A stretch of 64,000 bases of DNA from positions 64,788,501 through 64,852,500 of the forward strand of contig OY720349.1 of NCBI GenBank assembly GCA_963082975.1, written 5' to 3'. A program made the translations under genes and the position numbers. Below the pieces are notes generated by a model that worked only from the letters and a program-made list of their open reading frames with translations, did no database searches and was not told the DNA's origin. The stretch comes from Labia minor (taxonomy: Eukaryota > Arthropoda > Insecta > Dermaptera > Spongiphoridae). This document shows, in pieces, positions 1 to 14,700 of the stretch; the stretch's first letter is position 1, and every line of letters begins with the position of its first letter.

Positions 1-80
1 AAATAAATTTGCTTTCGAGTAAAATATCGAATATTTATTTTTGTTTTTTATTTTATTTACAATTTCTATTTCGTTTACAG

Positions 81-377
81 GTCGTCCAGATGCACCCACC
101 AATTGTACATTAATTAATCAAACAACTGAATCACTTGAAGTTGAGTGTGTGGAAAGTTTTGATGGGGGCCAACAACAGTATTTTTTATTGGAAGTTATTG
201 ATATACAAACAGGACAACTACAAGCCAATGTTTCAAGTAAATTTCCTGTGTTTCGGGTGTCTGGATTACATGCTGGTCGAGTTTTAAGAATGCAAGTTTA
301 TGCAGCAAACATCAAAGGTCGAAGCGAGGCTGTTATTCTCGATGGATCCACATTAGAAATCGCAGAAAAACAAACAG
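81..377 (+). CDS. Sidestep-like gene, FN3-domain exon
   Basis: The exon is bounded by a TTTACAG acceptor ending at 80 and a CAG/GTACGA donor at 378. Both ends are in phase 1. It encodes about 99 residues forming one fibronectin type III domain: proline-rich start (RPDAPTNC), a CxxxxxxxxxLEVEC core, FDGGQQQYFLLEV, and the FN3-typical ending YAANIKGRSE before TLEIAEKQTG. Two N-glycosylation sequons are visible (NCT and NQT near the start) and a third in NVSS. This is the membrane-proximal extracellular domain. Confidence 0.88.
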
Positions 378-3300
378 GTACGACATTTGGTTCATTTTTT
401 GTCTTTTCAATTCATCAATTTAATAAGTAACAAGTTAATTTAGTAAAATAATTTATAATAAATGAATTAGATATTTTCATGACTCAATAAATAATGGTAG
501 ATTTTTAAATAATAATTTTTATTACTCCTTTTATCTCGGCTACCAAACATACATGTTTCTCCTTTATTTAAGCTACATCACTTATAACTTTTTTACGATA
601 ATTTTTAATTATAAAAAATTTCAAAATAATACTCAAGATAATATACGTACGTATATACATACAGACCTAAATATACAGTAAGGCATAAAATTTGTTATAT
701 TAACGCTTGTACTAAAAAATGCAGATTAAAAAATAGTTAAATTGATTTTTAGAACCTAATTATTTAAAAATTTTCCTATGCATTAATGAATTAATTCTTA
801 GTAAGATATTTCCCATAAACAAAAATTATATATATTTCATAATGATTAATAAAATGCTATCAAATAATTTAATAAAATAAATGGATCTAATTTAAAAAAA
901 AATGATTAAAAGAAATTTGTTAAAATAATTGAAAATGAAGGAATAAAATATTTTCTAAATATAAAAATACAAAAAATTAGCTGATCAATAAATAGGGTGT
1001 TAGTAGAAAGAGATCGATTTATAGTTTTCCTTTCTCAGCTAAATAATAGGTTCGAAATGAAACATCTTTTCTTGATAATATCATTTTATCTAATTATTCT
1101 AATTGAAAATTAAGAAACCTTTCTATTTATTAATATAATCAACGGAAATAAATATTGCAAGACATTATTTACATGAAATTACTTTCAATTTATCATTTAC
1201 TCAGACGGCCGGTTTTGTTATTTGAATAGAAGTCGCTTACAAGGTAACATATTATATGATCCATGGGGATCTACTCGAACCGAGGTGGATTCCCAGAGGA
1301 CAGTTATCTAGTGCAAGGGAGCAAAGTGAACTTCATATTCTATTCAAATACGATTCAAAAAATATGATTTATTTAAATAATAATAATATAAATAAATATA
1401 TAATTAAATTTTTAATGCAAAACAAAATTACTATATTTTTAAACATGCATAAAATTAAAATCGATATTTTAGATTCATTTCAATTAAACTATCTGTAAGA
1501 TAAATTAAATTTTATAGAAAAGGTCTTGGGATGTAAATTAGATCCTGATAAATAAGCTGATTAATAAAATTAAAAAATAACATACCTTGAATTTATTTAT
1601 TTAACTTTTAATTTGATTATTGATAGACTATTTCATAGAATTTTCATTAATATAATTAATTATTAAAATTCAATTACTAAATTTGTATTTATAATATTGT
1701 ATACAAATAAAAATAGATTATTTTTTTAAAGGTAAAAAAAAAATTAAACCAAATATTTTCCCAAATCCAAATGAAAATAATCAAATATCCCTTCAGGGCC
1801 AATTTCATGTATATTTTACTGGAAAATTAAATGTTTTCATAATGTTTTCCGTGTTTTTGCTTTTAATCTAATTTAATTCCTTTAATAATGAATTTTAAAT
1901 AATGTATGTATAAGTATATATTCAATGTTTACCTGTATATGAAAATATGAACAAAGATTGAATGCATTAGAGCTCATTAAAAATTGACAATCGTTTATTT
2001 GATTTATTTCTTTTATCTCTATTATTCAAGATAATATCTTATATAGGTAAATAAATTGAATTGAATTTATTTAAGCAAATTTAATATTTTTATTTTATCC
2101 AATTTTTTTCATTTCAAGTTAAGTTTTCAAAGTGATAAGACTTACTTACACCGATGTTAATTCTATTCAAACTTGTTTTTATCAAAATGATTAATTTTTT
2201 TTTTTATTAATTTATATTAATAATGTTTACTCTAATTTGAGTTTAATTTCAATTATTTAGAAATTATTCTATCATCATTATATGTATTTTGTGCACCACA
2301 ACTGGAGCCAAAGTAAGAGGGCGTCAATTTCAACGAATATAAATTAGACTATAGAATAATACATAAACTTTAGTAAGTTTAAAGATTATCGTGCTACAAA
2401 TAAACCAAAGTTAATCCAGGTGGCTTTTGTCAAAATATATGATAAGTGATAGCGGACTTACCAATCAGATGTCTAATTTATTATCTCAAGGGGCGCAAAA
2501 TAATTCTAACCACAAATCGTATGACATATCAGCGATGCTCCTCACTATTATATTTAACTTAAAAGGAGGTCCCGATCGCATTAATATTCATTATTTATGC
2601 CATTATAATGCATCTCTATTCTATTTCAACCCTCAAATAATTCTCTGAACTTTAATATATTGTTCTAATTGGTTTCATAGCCAGCTAACATAAACATAAA
2701 CCTAATTTTATTGTTATTTTTCTAATATTTTCACTTTTAATGGATTAGAATTTAGTGGGAAGAGATCAAGGAATGGAAAACTTCTTTTTCTTTAATAAAG
2801 TCAATGTTTCAGTAACAGATCACAATCCTTTAATATTTTTGACGCTTGTCATGGGTCACTTCATATATTTCTATATAATTAAAATAAATTATTCACAATC
2901 GCTCTCCACTGGCAAAAAATAACAATCACAAGTCCTGGACAGGGACTGAAACATTAACGTTATTGGTGGAAAAAGAAGTCTCAATCCATTATTGATTTTC
3001 TATTCAGCAAATATCATTTTAATATTATCATCTAACTTTTATAATAATTCTAGTATAATATTATATTAGAATTTGAAGAATATGTATACTCTCTTATATT
3101 TTTTTGTTCATTTGAAATTATAATAATTGTAACGTTTCTAGGACATAATAATAACTTCAGTTTGTTTAAAATACTATAAATTTTGTGTGTGTGTGTGTGT
3201 GTGTGTGAATATGAAAAACTTGGACATAAGTTCATTAGTATATATCTAATTGAAATAAATAAATCTACATCTCTATAAGCACTTTATATAATCATTTTTT

Positions 3301-6300
3301 ATAAAGTTTTTTTTTTTTTACGAATTTATTCATTGCTCATTTATCATTCAATTTCTCTATAATTTCATTTTAAATTTAATATATACCTCGAAAGATTTAA
3401 AATGAAAATGTATAAAATAAGAAGGCAAAAAAAGAAAAGAAAAACTTTAGATCAAAGGATTTTTCAATAATAAAAATGATAATAAATTAAAGTGAATTTT
3501 AGATCAAAAGTGAGCTTTTACAGGGAAAGTTTGACTGGATCTTTCTTTCTTAAAAGCAATCGATTTCTTTAAGTAACATTTTAGATGGAAGATTTTTTAC
3601 TGATAGTCCCATCGAGGGCTCTATAATTATATTCCGTGTATGAGAGCTGGGAGAAAAAGAAGGGGTTGGATGAGAAGAAAATCTGTCCTCCGACGAGGGA
3701 AAAAAAAACTTGGTAAAAGAAAAATTATTTAGAAATATAAAATGTACATCATTCCCCATTTAAGATTTATGATATAAAAGCTTGATCAAGTTAAATGAAA
3801 TATTATCAAATATTAAAGAAATGTTGATAAAAATGATTCACATCACTTCTGAAATGAAAATTCTTTTAATTTGTTCCGCTGTCTTTTCTATTTGAAATTT
3901 TATTTTAGATTTAATGGAACTCATGAATAAGAAAAAAATACTTTTAAATAAATATTCATTCAAAAATTATTCTAAACTTAATTAGTATATCAAAATCATC
4001 AGAAAAAGGCACTCATATAATCAGTTATTGTCCCCTTATACTGGTAAATAAATCTATAATATAAAAATGAATCGCAAAATGTGTTGGTAAGCGCATAACT
4101 CAATAACGCCTGGACCAATTTTGCCAATTCTTTTTTTTTAAATGTTCGTTGAAGTCCAAAGATGGTTTTTACGGCGAGAAAAAAATTGAATTATTGCCGG
4201 GAAAACCCTAAAAACAGCCCTTTTCTTTTTCCCAAACAAACGTAACGTTACCATGGCAACCGATAACAACAAATTCATCTGATTTGCTAGAATTACAAAA
4301 CAAAGACAATACCTCCCTTACTATTGTCGGTCGGTAATCGGAAACCTAAAATTAAAAAACGATTAATTGAATCTCAGTCTGAGCGAGAAAATTGGCTTTT
4401 TATATGCAGCTGGTCGCTCTAATGAAACAGAAGAATAAAAAGAAGAGTCGCTAAAAAATGATAGGATTTATCATACTGAGACTCAATCTTCTGAGTCTCA
4501 GTCAGAGAGAGACAATAGGCTTTTTAAAAATAGGAACCTACATGCAGCAGGTCGCTCTACTGACACAGAAGAAGAAAAAGAAGAGAGGTTAAAAAAAGAT
4601 ATGACTTCAGAGCCTCCGTCTAGGTGTGAAGAGCGCCGAATATTATATACATATATATATATTCTAGAGCACTCCACCATCTCTCAGATCTAGAATAATT
4701 TTATTTTAATAAAATTTCTTATATAATAAAAAAAATAATCCTAGTAATTAAATTAGGTCAGAGTTCTGAAATTTAGAACCTTTGAAATTAAAATATAATA
4801 GATACATTGGATCACCCTATGGCTCAAAATAGATTATATTAATTTATTATTCTTTTTCCAAATCTGTATATATATATATATCATTTTACTAATTAAATTC
4901 TTTAATAGAATAACGGAACGAATAAAACTAAAATATTGAACAAACACGTTGTCTTCTCTTATTAAATCTTAAACTCGAATACTACTTGCTTATTTCAAGA
5001 TTAATAATTATATTATTCTAGTATGATAAAGGCTTCCTGTCAGTGTGATGGATAGCGTATTTGACTACTACCACAGAGCTCTCGGGTTTGATCCCCAGAC
5101 CTGAAAGAAAATTCCTCGATATACGAGATCTATCAATATTTTGAAGCTTTTTGAAATAATAACAAGTGGTCCTCAATTAATATCATAGCAAATGTTTCAG
5201 TGTTCATTACACTGATATGAAATTAATAAGTCCTGTTCTTTCATAGAAAAATTCATCAGAGATTTACTATTTTTACTGGTATGGTGATTCTTTGTATAGA
5301 TTATAATATTGTACAATATAATTTTATTTTTTTTTTTAATCTTTCTCATTTCATTATTCTTTAATATATTTTTAAGATATTAATTATTTTATTTGAAAAA
5401 TAAAATAAAGAAACGAACATTTATTTCTGCATAATTGAAACTGTAATTATATAATAATATTCAAACTGAAAAAAAGCCGCATTGAATAAAGAGGGAGATG
5501 GATGGTTGAGGAAGACGATAGGATTGGGCAGGGCTGGTTATAGCGGTAATAGAAGATGGGTAGAGAGTGTACTGTTCAAATGTTAATGCAAGTTTATGTA
5601 TATAAGACACGTCATTTTGCCAAGACTAATTGTAGCCCACTAATCTCTTCAAGTCTTAGCGATGAAGAGAGAGAAGGAAAGGATGAGGTTTCTATTCCCC
5701 ATCGTCTATTAGAAATGAAGAGAATAGATTGTGTTAAGATACAATTAAGATTTTATTAATGGAAATTATATTGTGAAATTAAAACAAGAGAGAAGGGAAT
5801 CCATTCAAGATTCGGTTACATTCAAACCACCAGATCATTAAAGTTTCCTTTAATTGAAAAATTCATAAAATCAGATGGATAGAAAACAAAATAATTATTT
5901 TGAATATCATTTATATACGTAGTATCAACCATAATGATATATATGTAGGAATATTTTGATCACGGACGAGCGACCAAAATAATGTAGACTGTAGAGGGGA
6001 TCGGTTATGAGTTTAGGGGTAAATTTTCCAATGAGAGAGAGCAACAGGAAGACTTCTTCTTTGGGCTTTTCAAATAAAAGCATATTGATTTCTTAAAAAA
6101 CGGTTTATTTTTACAACTAAATATATACAATTCAAACACTTTCACAATACATTCGGTCACAGAGATCTCTCATCAAGCAAAAATTCTATATTATATCATT
6201 CTCTCTCAATTAGCAATCCTCTAAGCAATCCTTAAGAAATCCTCGCGTTGGTGTCCGCGTCCCGATTTATATCCATACCGCCCTTATTGCATTAGTTGTG

Positions 6301-6438
6301 GTGGGAGGAGGGTCGGTAGGGAGGCCAAATAGGAAAGATAAAAGAGAGATATCTAGTACAAGTAAGTGGAAGCAATACTAGATATGGCTCGGGACCTCAT
6401 GGTTACCAGACTATATGCTCACTAGTTATGAGCCCCTC

Positions 6439-6476
<38 letters not shown>

Positions 6477-8681
6477 GTTTTTAATTATATGTACTATTTT
6501 AAGAAGCAGTACTGATACCCTCTCGAAGAATTTTGTGAAAATACTGATTTGCCTTTGTTTGATGAAATAATAATTAATTAATAATTAATTATTATTAACA
6601 TTAAAGAAAATTTATCAAATAAAAATTTAAAGTTTTTTTAAATTTTCTTTAGGTATATATTTTTATCTATCTATTTCTAGATTACTAGTGAGGATTAACA
6701 TTCTTCCAAGTGCTCACTTATTCTGAGCCCCTTCCACCCAATTCTTATTATCTTCTAATTCTTTCATATCTGTTTTTATATTATATTTTCACGACATTAG
6801 TATTTTTCTAATTAATTCTTTTACCTAGTAGTTATTAATTGTAAAATTCTATTAAAAATCATCTATGGATTCAATTTTTTAATTTTGTAATCCAACATTA
6901 TTAAAAATTTATTTCATGGTATTTAATTTATTTTTAATTACTTATTTCATATTTGATACTATAAGGAAATAGCAATACTTCATAACATTATAATAGGAAT
7001 GTATATTAAAAATACAGGATGTTTTTAGTCTGCATACTTACTGATTGAATTAGTAATTAATAAACTCGATTGCGACTGTTAACATAAACTATGCTCACCT
7101 TCTCTTAAATATTGGCGCTAAGCCACCTGTAATTTGTTTGAGAATTTAATTATTTATTCCCTTCATTAAAGTTATTTGGACAAAGTTATTTAACCCAAAA
7201 GTGTTAAAGAATAAAATTAAAGATGCTCTTGTTTGAAAATTAAATCTATTTTTAAAGTATTCATTAATTATATTATGATTTCAGAGGTGTACTTTTATAA
7301 ATACTATATATTATTTATTTTAAATTTATTGGGCTATACTATAGAATTAGTTGTAATTCATTCATATCTTTCAAGAAATAGCATAAATAAAAATTGCTAA
7401 ATAGGTACTTAATGCGGGGTATACGTTCCAACAAAGTACAGCGTAAAATGAATCAGCGTTAAACGAGGTTATCGCATCATGTAAATAATGGAGTTAGGGA
7501 AAGATTTGCAGAAAATCGGTGAGATATTTTACCACTAAATTTATTAATTATGTTTAATAACAATAAAACAATCAAGAAGGTATCTAATGTAATTTAGGTT
7601 TTCCTTTTGCACTCGGTAAGAATTTCTTCGTTTAGTAAAGAAGAAACACTGATAAGCCCAACGCTGAGTTCAATTTCAGGGATCCCCACAATTCAAACAA
7701 AGAACATTACACCGAAGCAGCGCTAAACGAAACAGCATTAAGCGAGGTCTTACTGTGTTTCTAAAATTAAAACGTTTAATAAAATAGAAAAGCATTTGAT
7801 GTTGGTATATAAAAGTTCAAACCAAGTTCAAAAAATGAAATCTATTTAATCAAATTTTTATGGATAAATACTTAAAATAGATGAATTTGGTATAGATCGC
7901 CATAAACTATCATATACAACGCAAGATAAAAATTTTAATAATTATCATTGATATGCTTTAATTAATTAATTAAATTAAAAGAAATGAAAAAGAAAAATGT
8001 TAAATTAGGCATGGATATTATATATTTTGATCACGTGAAAGATATGTATTATATTATTGGTTCTTTGTTATCTAAACAGGGATGATACACTTGTTTATGT
8101 TAAGCATATCGATTTGGCATAAATATATTATTCAAGTTCTATAGGTAATTCAGTTGTGATTAAAATAAATGACTAGTCTTAATTCAATGAATTTCTTTTT
8201 AACTACCAACTATTTGAGATAAATTAATTAGAAAGTCTTATAATACGATATAACAGTCAATTTAATTCTAGTGGAATACAAAAGAGAAAAAAAATTATTC
8301 CAAAATGTCACCCTTACAGGTAAATTGTATGCAGATCTTCTCAATCATGAGATGATTAATGATCTTGTTCATCACTCCATGCTAATTAAATCAATGTATT
8401 TGAAGTGCAAGATATATAACAAGCCTGAAGATAAATCGATTGCATTTCGAGTGTATATATATATATATATATGAGTGTGAATGTGAGTGTGTGTTGGTGT
8501 TTTTTTCGATTTAATAGATTAGGAACTCCTTTCAAAGATAGTGCTTTGTATTGGGAATTGGAATTGGTGAGAGGCCAGAACAGCGAAAGTGGGAGAAATC
8601 AATTTCCCTCGCCTCTCGTTGAGAGCCAATTGTATGGACAACAAATCAATCTTCATGGGGACTGATGGACCAATTACTATC

Positions 8682-8712
<31 letters not shown>

Positions 8713-11700
8713 CTACCTTGTTAATGTTTATTTTTAATTATTCTTTTACAATTTTAATGATATTCATCATATTTAAATTTTAGATAATTTTCAATAATAT
8801 TTCTTTTGTTTCGGCTTATTTCACTATTTTATTTAATATTTACTTTTACATGTTATAATTATATTATTTACTTTGGAATTCTGGGTTAAATTACCTTTAT
8901 ATATTTAACATTATTCTTTATTTGAATGTATAATATAATAATTTTTTTTTTTTCATTTAGGTAATTGAGGTCAAAAAATTATGGGGTTTCAAGAGTTATT
9001 ATTATAATGAAATCAATTACATTGGGTAAATTTATTACATAAGAAATAAATGCCTGATTAGAAAATAAAGTTAATTAATTCTGTAATATAAATTTAACAA
9101 AATTATAATATTGATTTTTTTAGTAGAAAGATCTCCAAATCCATAATTGAACAAAATAAAATAAATAAATAAAATATAATAATATATAATAGATGGAAAG
9201 AATATAATTATCAATGGCTGACTGTGGTAGAATAGACATATAACATTTTTTTTTCAATTTTAGTAGATAATTGTATCGATTGATAGTCGATTTGTAATTT
9301 TAATTGTTTGATACGAATGTTTGAAATCATTTTTATTTATTTTATTTATTTTTTTAAACCTTCTATGATCGTATGTCAATATATACATAAATGCACTGAA
9401 TAAATTTTTACAAAAAAAAAACTATTTGAAAAGAATAGAAATCGATTATATAAATCGAAAATCATGTTTATTGTTGGTTAAATTTATATTTTTATTTAAG
9501 TATAATCATATTTAAATAGTGTAAAATACAAAATTATTACTTTTATTTGAGATTAATTATTGAATGAACTTAGAGGGTAAATATCTTAAAACGCCAACAA
9601 GATGAATATAATTAAAAAAATTATCCTATAAATAATAAATATGAATTACCTAAATAATAAAATTCCCTACATTATAAATTACATTATATTCTTTTACTTT
9701 TAATCTCAGTTCAGAGTTACACTTTATTTCCACTTTTCTCTTCTTCCCAAGAGATAAAATTTAAGATTGTAATTGTGCCTCGAATCAAGACTTATTTCTG
9801 CTTAGGGGATGCAGGAGGATCCTTTTGGGGTGCGTTTATCTAAATTTAAATCGGCCCTCACCCGGGTCAAGGGTCACAACCAGAAGCCCCGGCCCTTTGT
9901 AACCCAGAGTGGATCCTTTACCATACCTTACGTCTCCCTATGAACTTAATTGAATTATATATTGGCTACCATTTGAGAGAGAGAGAGAAAGAGACAAGAA
10001 GGTAGGAGGGGGGGGGACACGAAGATTATTTCCCATTCCTATTCGTAAGCCCTCAAAATCCTTCTCCGATCTTGGAAACCCTCAGAAAGTAGGGTACGAG
10101 GGATTGAAAGGCGGTATTCGATATTAAAGCATTCCTGCGCCAATCAATATGGCGTCTCACGAGGGGTGCGAAATGGTCATAAATCGCTGCTGCGGTTCTT
10201 AAGAACACCCCACCTCCCATTCCTTTCGTTTCATCCTACAGTCTATAAATCTTGACACATATTAACCCACCCACTGGCCCTCATACAAAGGAATTTTTCA
10301 CCTAAACTTTATTTTAGCTTCACAAAATAAATTTCAATGGAATTTTTTATTTTATTTTTATAGAATACATAAATAGCCTAATCAAATATATAATTTCTTT
10401 TATAGATTTTAAAAAGAAATAATATAAATATATATCTAGTATGTATATAAATATATGGAAGAAAAATGGATCATCATTTTTGAAAAGAATGTCGATTATT
10501 AATATTAATTCCTTAATATTACAGAATCATGAAAAATATGAATAGATAATAGAGATAAATGTGTTTGACATAATCAAGATCAAACAAAAGCGCAATACTA
10601 TTTAAATCATTACATTATGGTTGTTAAAATATACTTAATTTTTTTTTTTGTAAATTTAAATGAGTCAAATTTTAAAACCATTTTGTAGGATATAAAAATT
10701 TTGAAATCGTCAAAAATGGATGCGCTAATGGTTAATCCTCTCATGGAATGATCCATTTTGATGAAAATATTTTATTTAAATATTTCATGTAATTATGAAG
10801 AGTCTAATTATTCTTATTTAATGAAAGGATTAAAATTTAATTTAAAAGAATTTGATAAACTAATAAAAATAAAGAAGTAGAATAATATAAAATAACATGT
10901 TAAATAAATTAGTGTGGTTTATTAAAAAACACAAAGAGAATAATAATTTTCTTTTACAAAAATCTCAATTATATTAATATTTTAATATCAAAAGAAATAA
11001 TTATAATATATTATAATAATTAACAACAGGTTTATTTAAATAAAATTTTAAAATATCCAAAAATAAAAAATCACGAGAATAACTTATGCATATTTAATTG
11101 GTTCTTGCCAAACTTCCTATATTATAATTTTTTAATGTAAAATTTTAATCAAAATGAAAAACGAAATAAAATAACTAATAATAAAAACAAAATTTTTTAA
11201 TTAATTAATTAAAAAGAATTCAATAAAATCATAAAAATAATAATTTATTATTTTTATTTCTAAGATTAATTTAGAAATAATTAGCTGGAGTGTCTCCACT
11301 CGACTATCTCGCAATTTAAATTGGATTAAATAACAAAATATATTATATATAAATAATAAATAATAAATATTAAACCAGCGCATGTTTGGCTTTTTGTTGA
11401 TGGCACCACGTCGCGTGTTGGCGCGTGAGATTTGCAGTGTTAAAAAATTAATTCTGGTAATTTCAGCGAATCAATCAAGCTGAAATTCTATATATAGCAG
11501 TTTTATACAATTATTAATCATGTGAAAAATTATCAAACATATATCTTTATTTTTACGGTGACTTTAGAGGAAAAAAAATCAAAACGTTGTAGGTAATGAC
11601 CCTCTTCCGGTTGAGCTACATTTCTAGCTCAAACCGTTTTTCCGTAATCTTGGTTACATACATACACACACACATACACACACACACAGACATTTTTCTC

Positions 11701-14700
11701 AACCTTAGTGAAAATGATTCAGGAACCTTCAAAACGTATAAAAACATCAAAATCTCAACCACGAAAATTTTCGTGATCGCAATACTATCTCTTACGAGAT
11801 AGTAAAAATGTATTTAAAGAAAATAACACAGACTTTTAATGATTTGTTCTGTTTTTTTTATCAGTATTATCAAAGATATTTATGTTATAAATTTTGTTAA
11901 TAATTTTAAGTAAATTAATCGGGACCAAAAATTTGCTACTAAAGAAAAAATAATTTATGCCATTTTTTTTTCTTTAATTATTAGATTTCTAGATTTTAAT
12001 GAATATAAATGCAAAGTTTCAAAATGAAAAGATAAAAATATCTCTTTAATTATTTTTACTTTTTTTCTACAAAGAAAAAATATTTCAAAAGCCAAAGTCA
12101 ATCCAAACTTTACCTATAAATAAACTATTTTTTTTTTTTTATTGAGTGGATTCCAAGAAAAGATGGGGAAGGCTTGGAATTTCTTAATCCGATTTTGGTG
12201 TCAATTTAGATTATTCCTTCTTCTTAATAGATTGAACGAAAGTGCTTTAAATTAGATGTAAATCGGTTTATCCGTTTGGAAGTTATCGTTGTTCAAAGTT
12301 CTCTTGCTCTAAGCGGACTGAGAAGAGAAGAGAGTTGGAGAGATGATCATTCAGGAAGCGGGACGGCAACCAACCCTTAAATATTGAAGATAATAGAATA
12401 GAGAATGCCAGGAGCTGTGTCGTTAACTCTACTGGAATTATTATTATTCCCTAGGAATGTTGAACAACCAACCAACATTCACTCATGATTGAAGAGATTC
12501 ACATTTTTTCTTAAAAGCCTGGGCTCTAAAAAAACTGGAAAATGATTGATTTTTTTATGACAATCCAACAACAGAATTATCGAATTATATATATAAAAAA
12601 AAAATTATAATAAACATTTAAATATAGAGATTTGATTATTTATAATTTAACATTCTTTTAGTTCTGATCTCCAAAATAATTATCAAAATCTTATAGATCT
12701 TATTAACTTTTCATAGTGGGCGAATTGAATGAATTTGAAAATTAATTTAATCCATTTTTTTTTTTTTGTAGAAAATTATTTTATAAAATAAAAACTTTAA
12801 AAATTTATAATTGAATATTGTAACAGATAAAGTATTTATATTTTTATTTATTTTTTTTTATTATTCATTTTATTTTGTTTGTCTATTTTCTTATTATATT
12901 AACAAAGTTATTTTGTCGCATTAAGGTTAAAATGTAATATATGTAGATAGATATAATGTTTCGACTAAGGGGAGGAACCATCTCCCTCCAAGTTTTTATA
13001 TTTTTATCAGTTGAGAATTGGCAGTTGAAAAAGATATATCATCCTGATATGACCTTGTACCTAACACGTCCCGTGATATAATTATTTTTTTTATCATCAC
13101 ACCCTGTAATAACTATTCCTATTACTCCCTGTAATAATAGTGAATTACATTATCTTATTTTTTTTTATTTAAAGGTCTTATATTTAATCTGTTTAAAATT
13201 TTCTCGCCAGAGATAGTATTGCGATCACGAAAATTTTGATGTTTTTATACGTTTTGAAGGTTCCTGAATCATTTTCACTAAGGTTGAGAAAATGTCTGTG
13301 TGTGTGTGTGTGTGTATGTGTGTATGTATGTAGACAAGATTACGCAAAAACGGTTTGAATTGCTGAAAGTACCAGAATTAATTTTTTAACACTGCAAATC
13401 TCACGTGCCATGGTGCCATCAATAAAAAGCGAAACATGCGCTGGTTTAATATTTATTATTTATAATTTATAATTAATTAAATTTAATTTAAATATAATAT
13501 ATTATGTTATTTAATCCAATTCAAATTGCGAGATAGTCGAGTGGAGACACTCCAGCTAATTTTTTTTTTCCTTTCCCTTAATTTTTTTTAACATCCTTTT
13601 GTATTCTGCGATAAAGACAATTTACCCAAAGTGACGGGCGCCCATAATTTACTTATTTTGATATCTAATTTAAATATAATATTTTATATTTATACTAATT
13701 TTTAATTTTTCCTCTAAACTATTCACTAATACACAACACATTCACAGATATCAATTAATTAAATTTTCTTTGGAAGAGAACTTTAAAATATAATTTCTTA
13801 AAAATCTCAATTTCGAATTTTTGATTCATCAATATTTTTCAATTTTTTTTTTATTTAATTCTCATAAACCTTATTTATAACCATTATATTTGTTCATTTG
13901 TAAATGTTACAATAAACAAAGACTGTATGGCTTATGTCCCTTCCATTTTATTTTGTAAAAAAAAAATGTGCACTACCTAATAGATTTAAACGTGTTGATT
14001 TAGATTATTGATAAATCATAAAATTCTCTCATTAATTTAAAATGAAGTTCACTAATTCTAAAAATATAAATACGATAATGTGAAATTAAAATCGGATAAA
14101 AATAAATTACAAAAGAAAGGAAACCGTCATTTGGAAATGCATGTAATATTGTAATTGAAAAATAAATATAGGTAAAATCAATTCTATTGGATTAACAATT
14201 CTTTGATGATGGTTTAAATATTTATTTTAAAAAATTCGAGGGAAAAAATAAATCACCTGTGACGATTAAATTCACATTAAGTGAATAATTAAAATAATCA
14301 AACGTGATGATCAGGGGATGAAATATTAACGAATGGGGGATTTTATTCGAATTCTATATTTTTTTTACCTCTTCTTTTTAGAACAATATAAACTCAATGA
14401 ATTTTTTCCATTTAAAAATGTAAAAGTTTTGATGTGTTATTTAAATAAATTAAATACAAAAAAAGGAATATAAAATTATGATTCCCTATAGAAAAATACA
14501 AAAAATAAATTATAATAAACTTAGTTAAAATAAAAAATAATATTAAACAAATTTTTGAACAAATTAGAATTTATCATTTATCCCTAATAATTTTTGCAGT
14601 ATCCTTACTAAATTCACATTTCAATTAATGACTTAAATAAGAACAAACAAATTAATACGAGTCTAAAGATGTATCGATAGGTCACTAGTTATAAATGCCA

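Noticed and set aside
1200..1340. Slightly GC-richer patch with an 80-codon frame
   Set aside because: No acceptor/donor pair in phase and no recognisable protein; not called as an exon.
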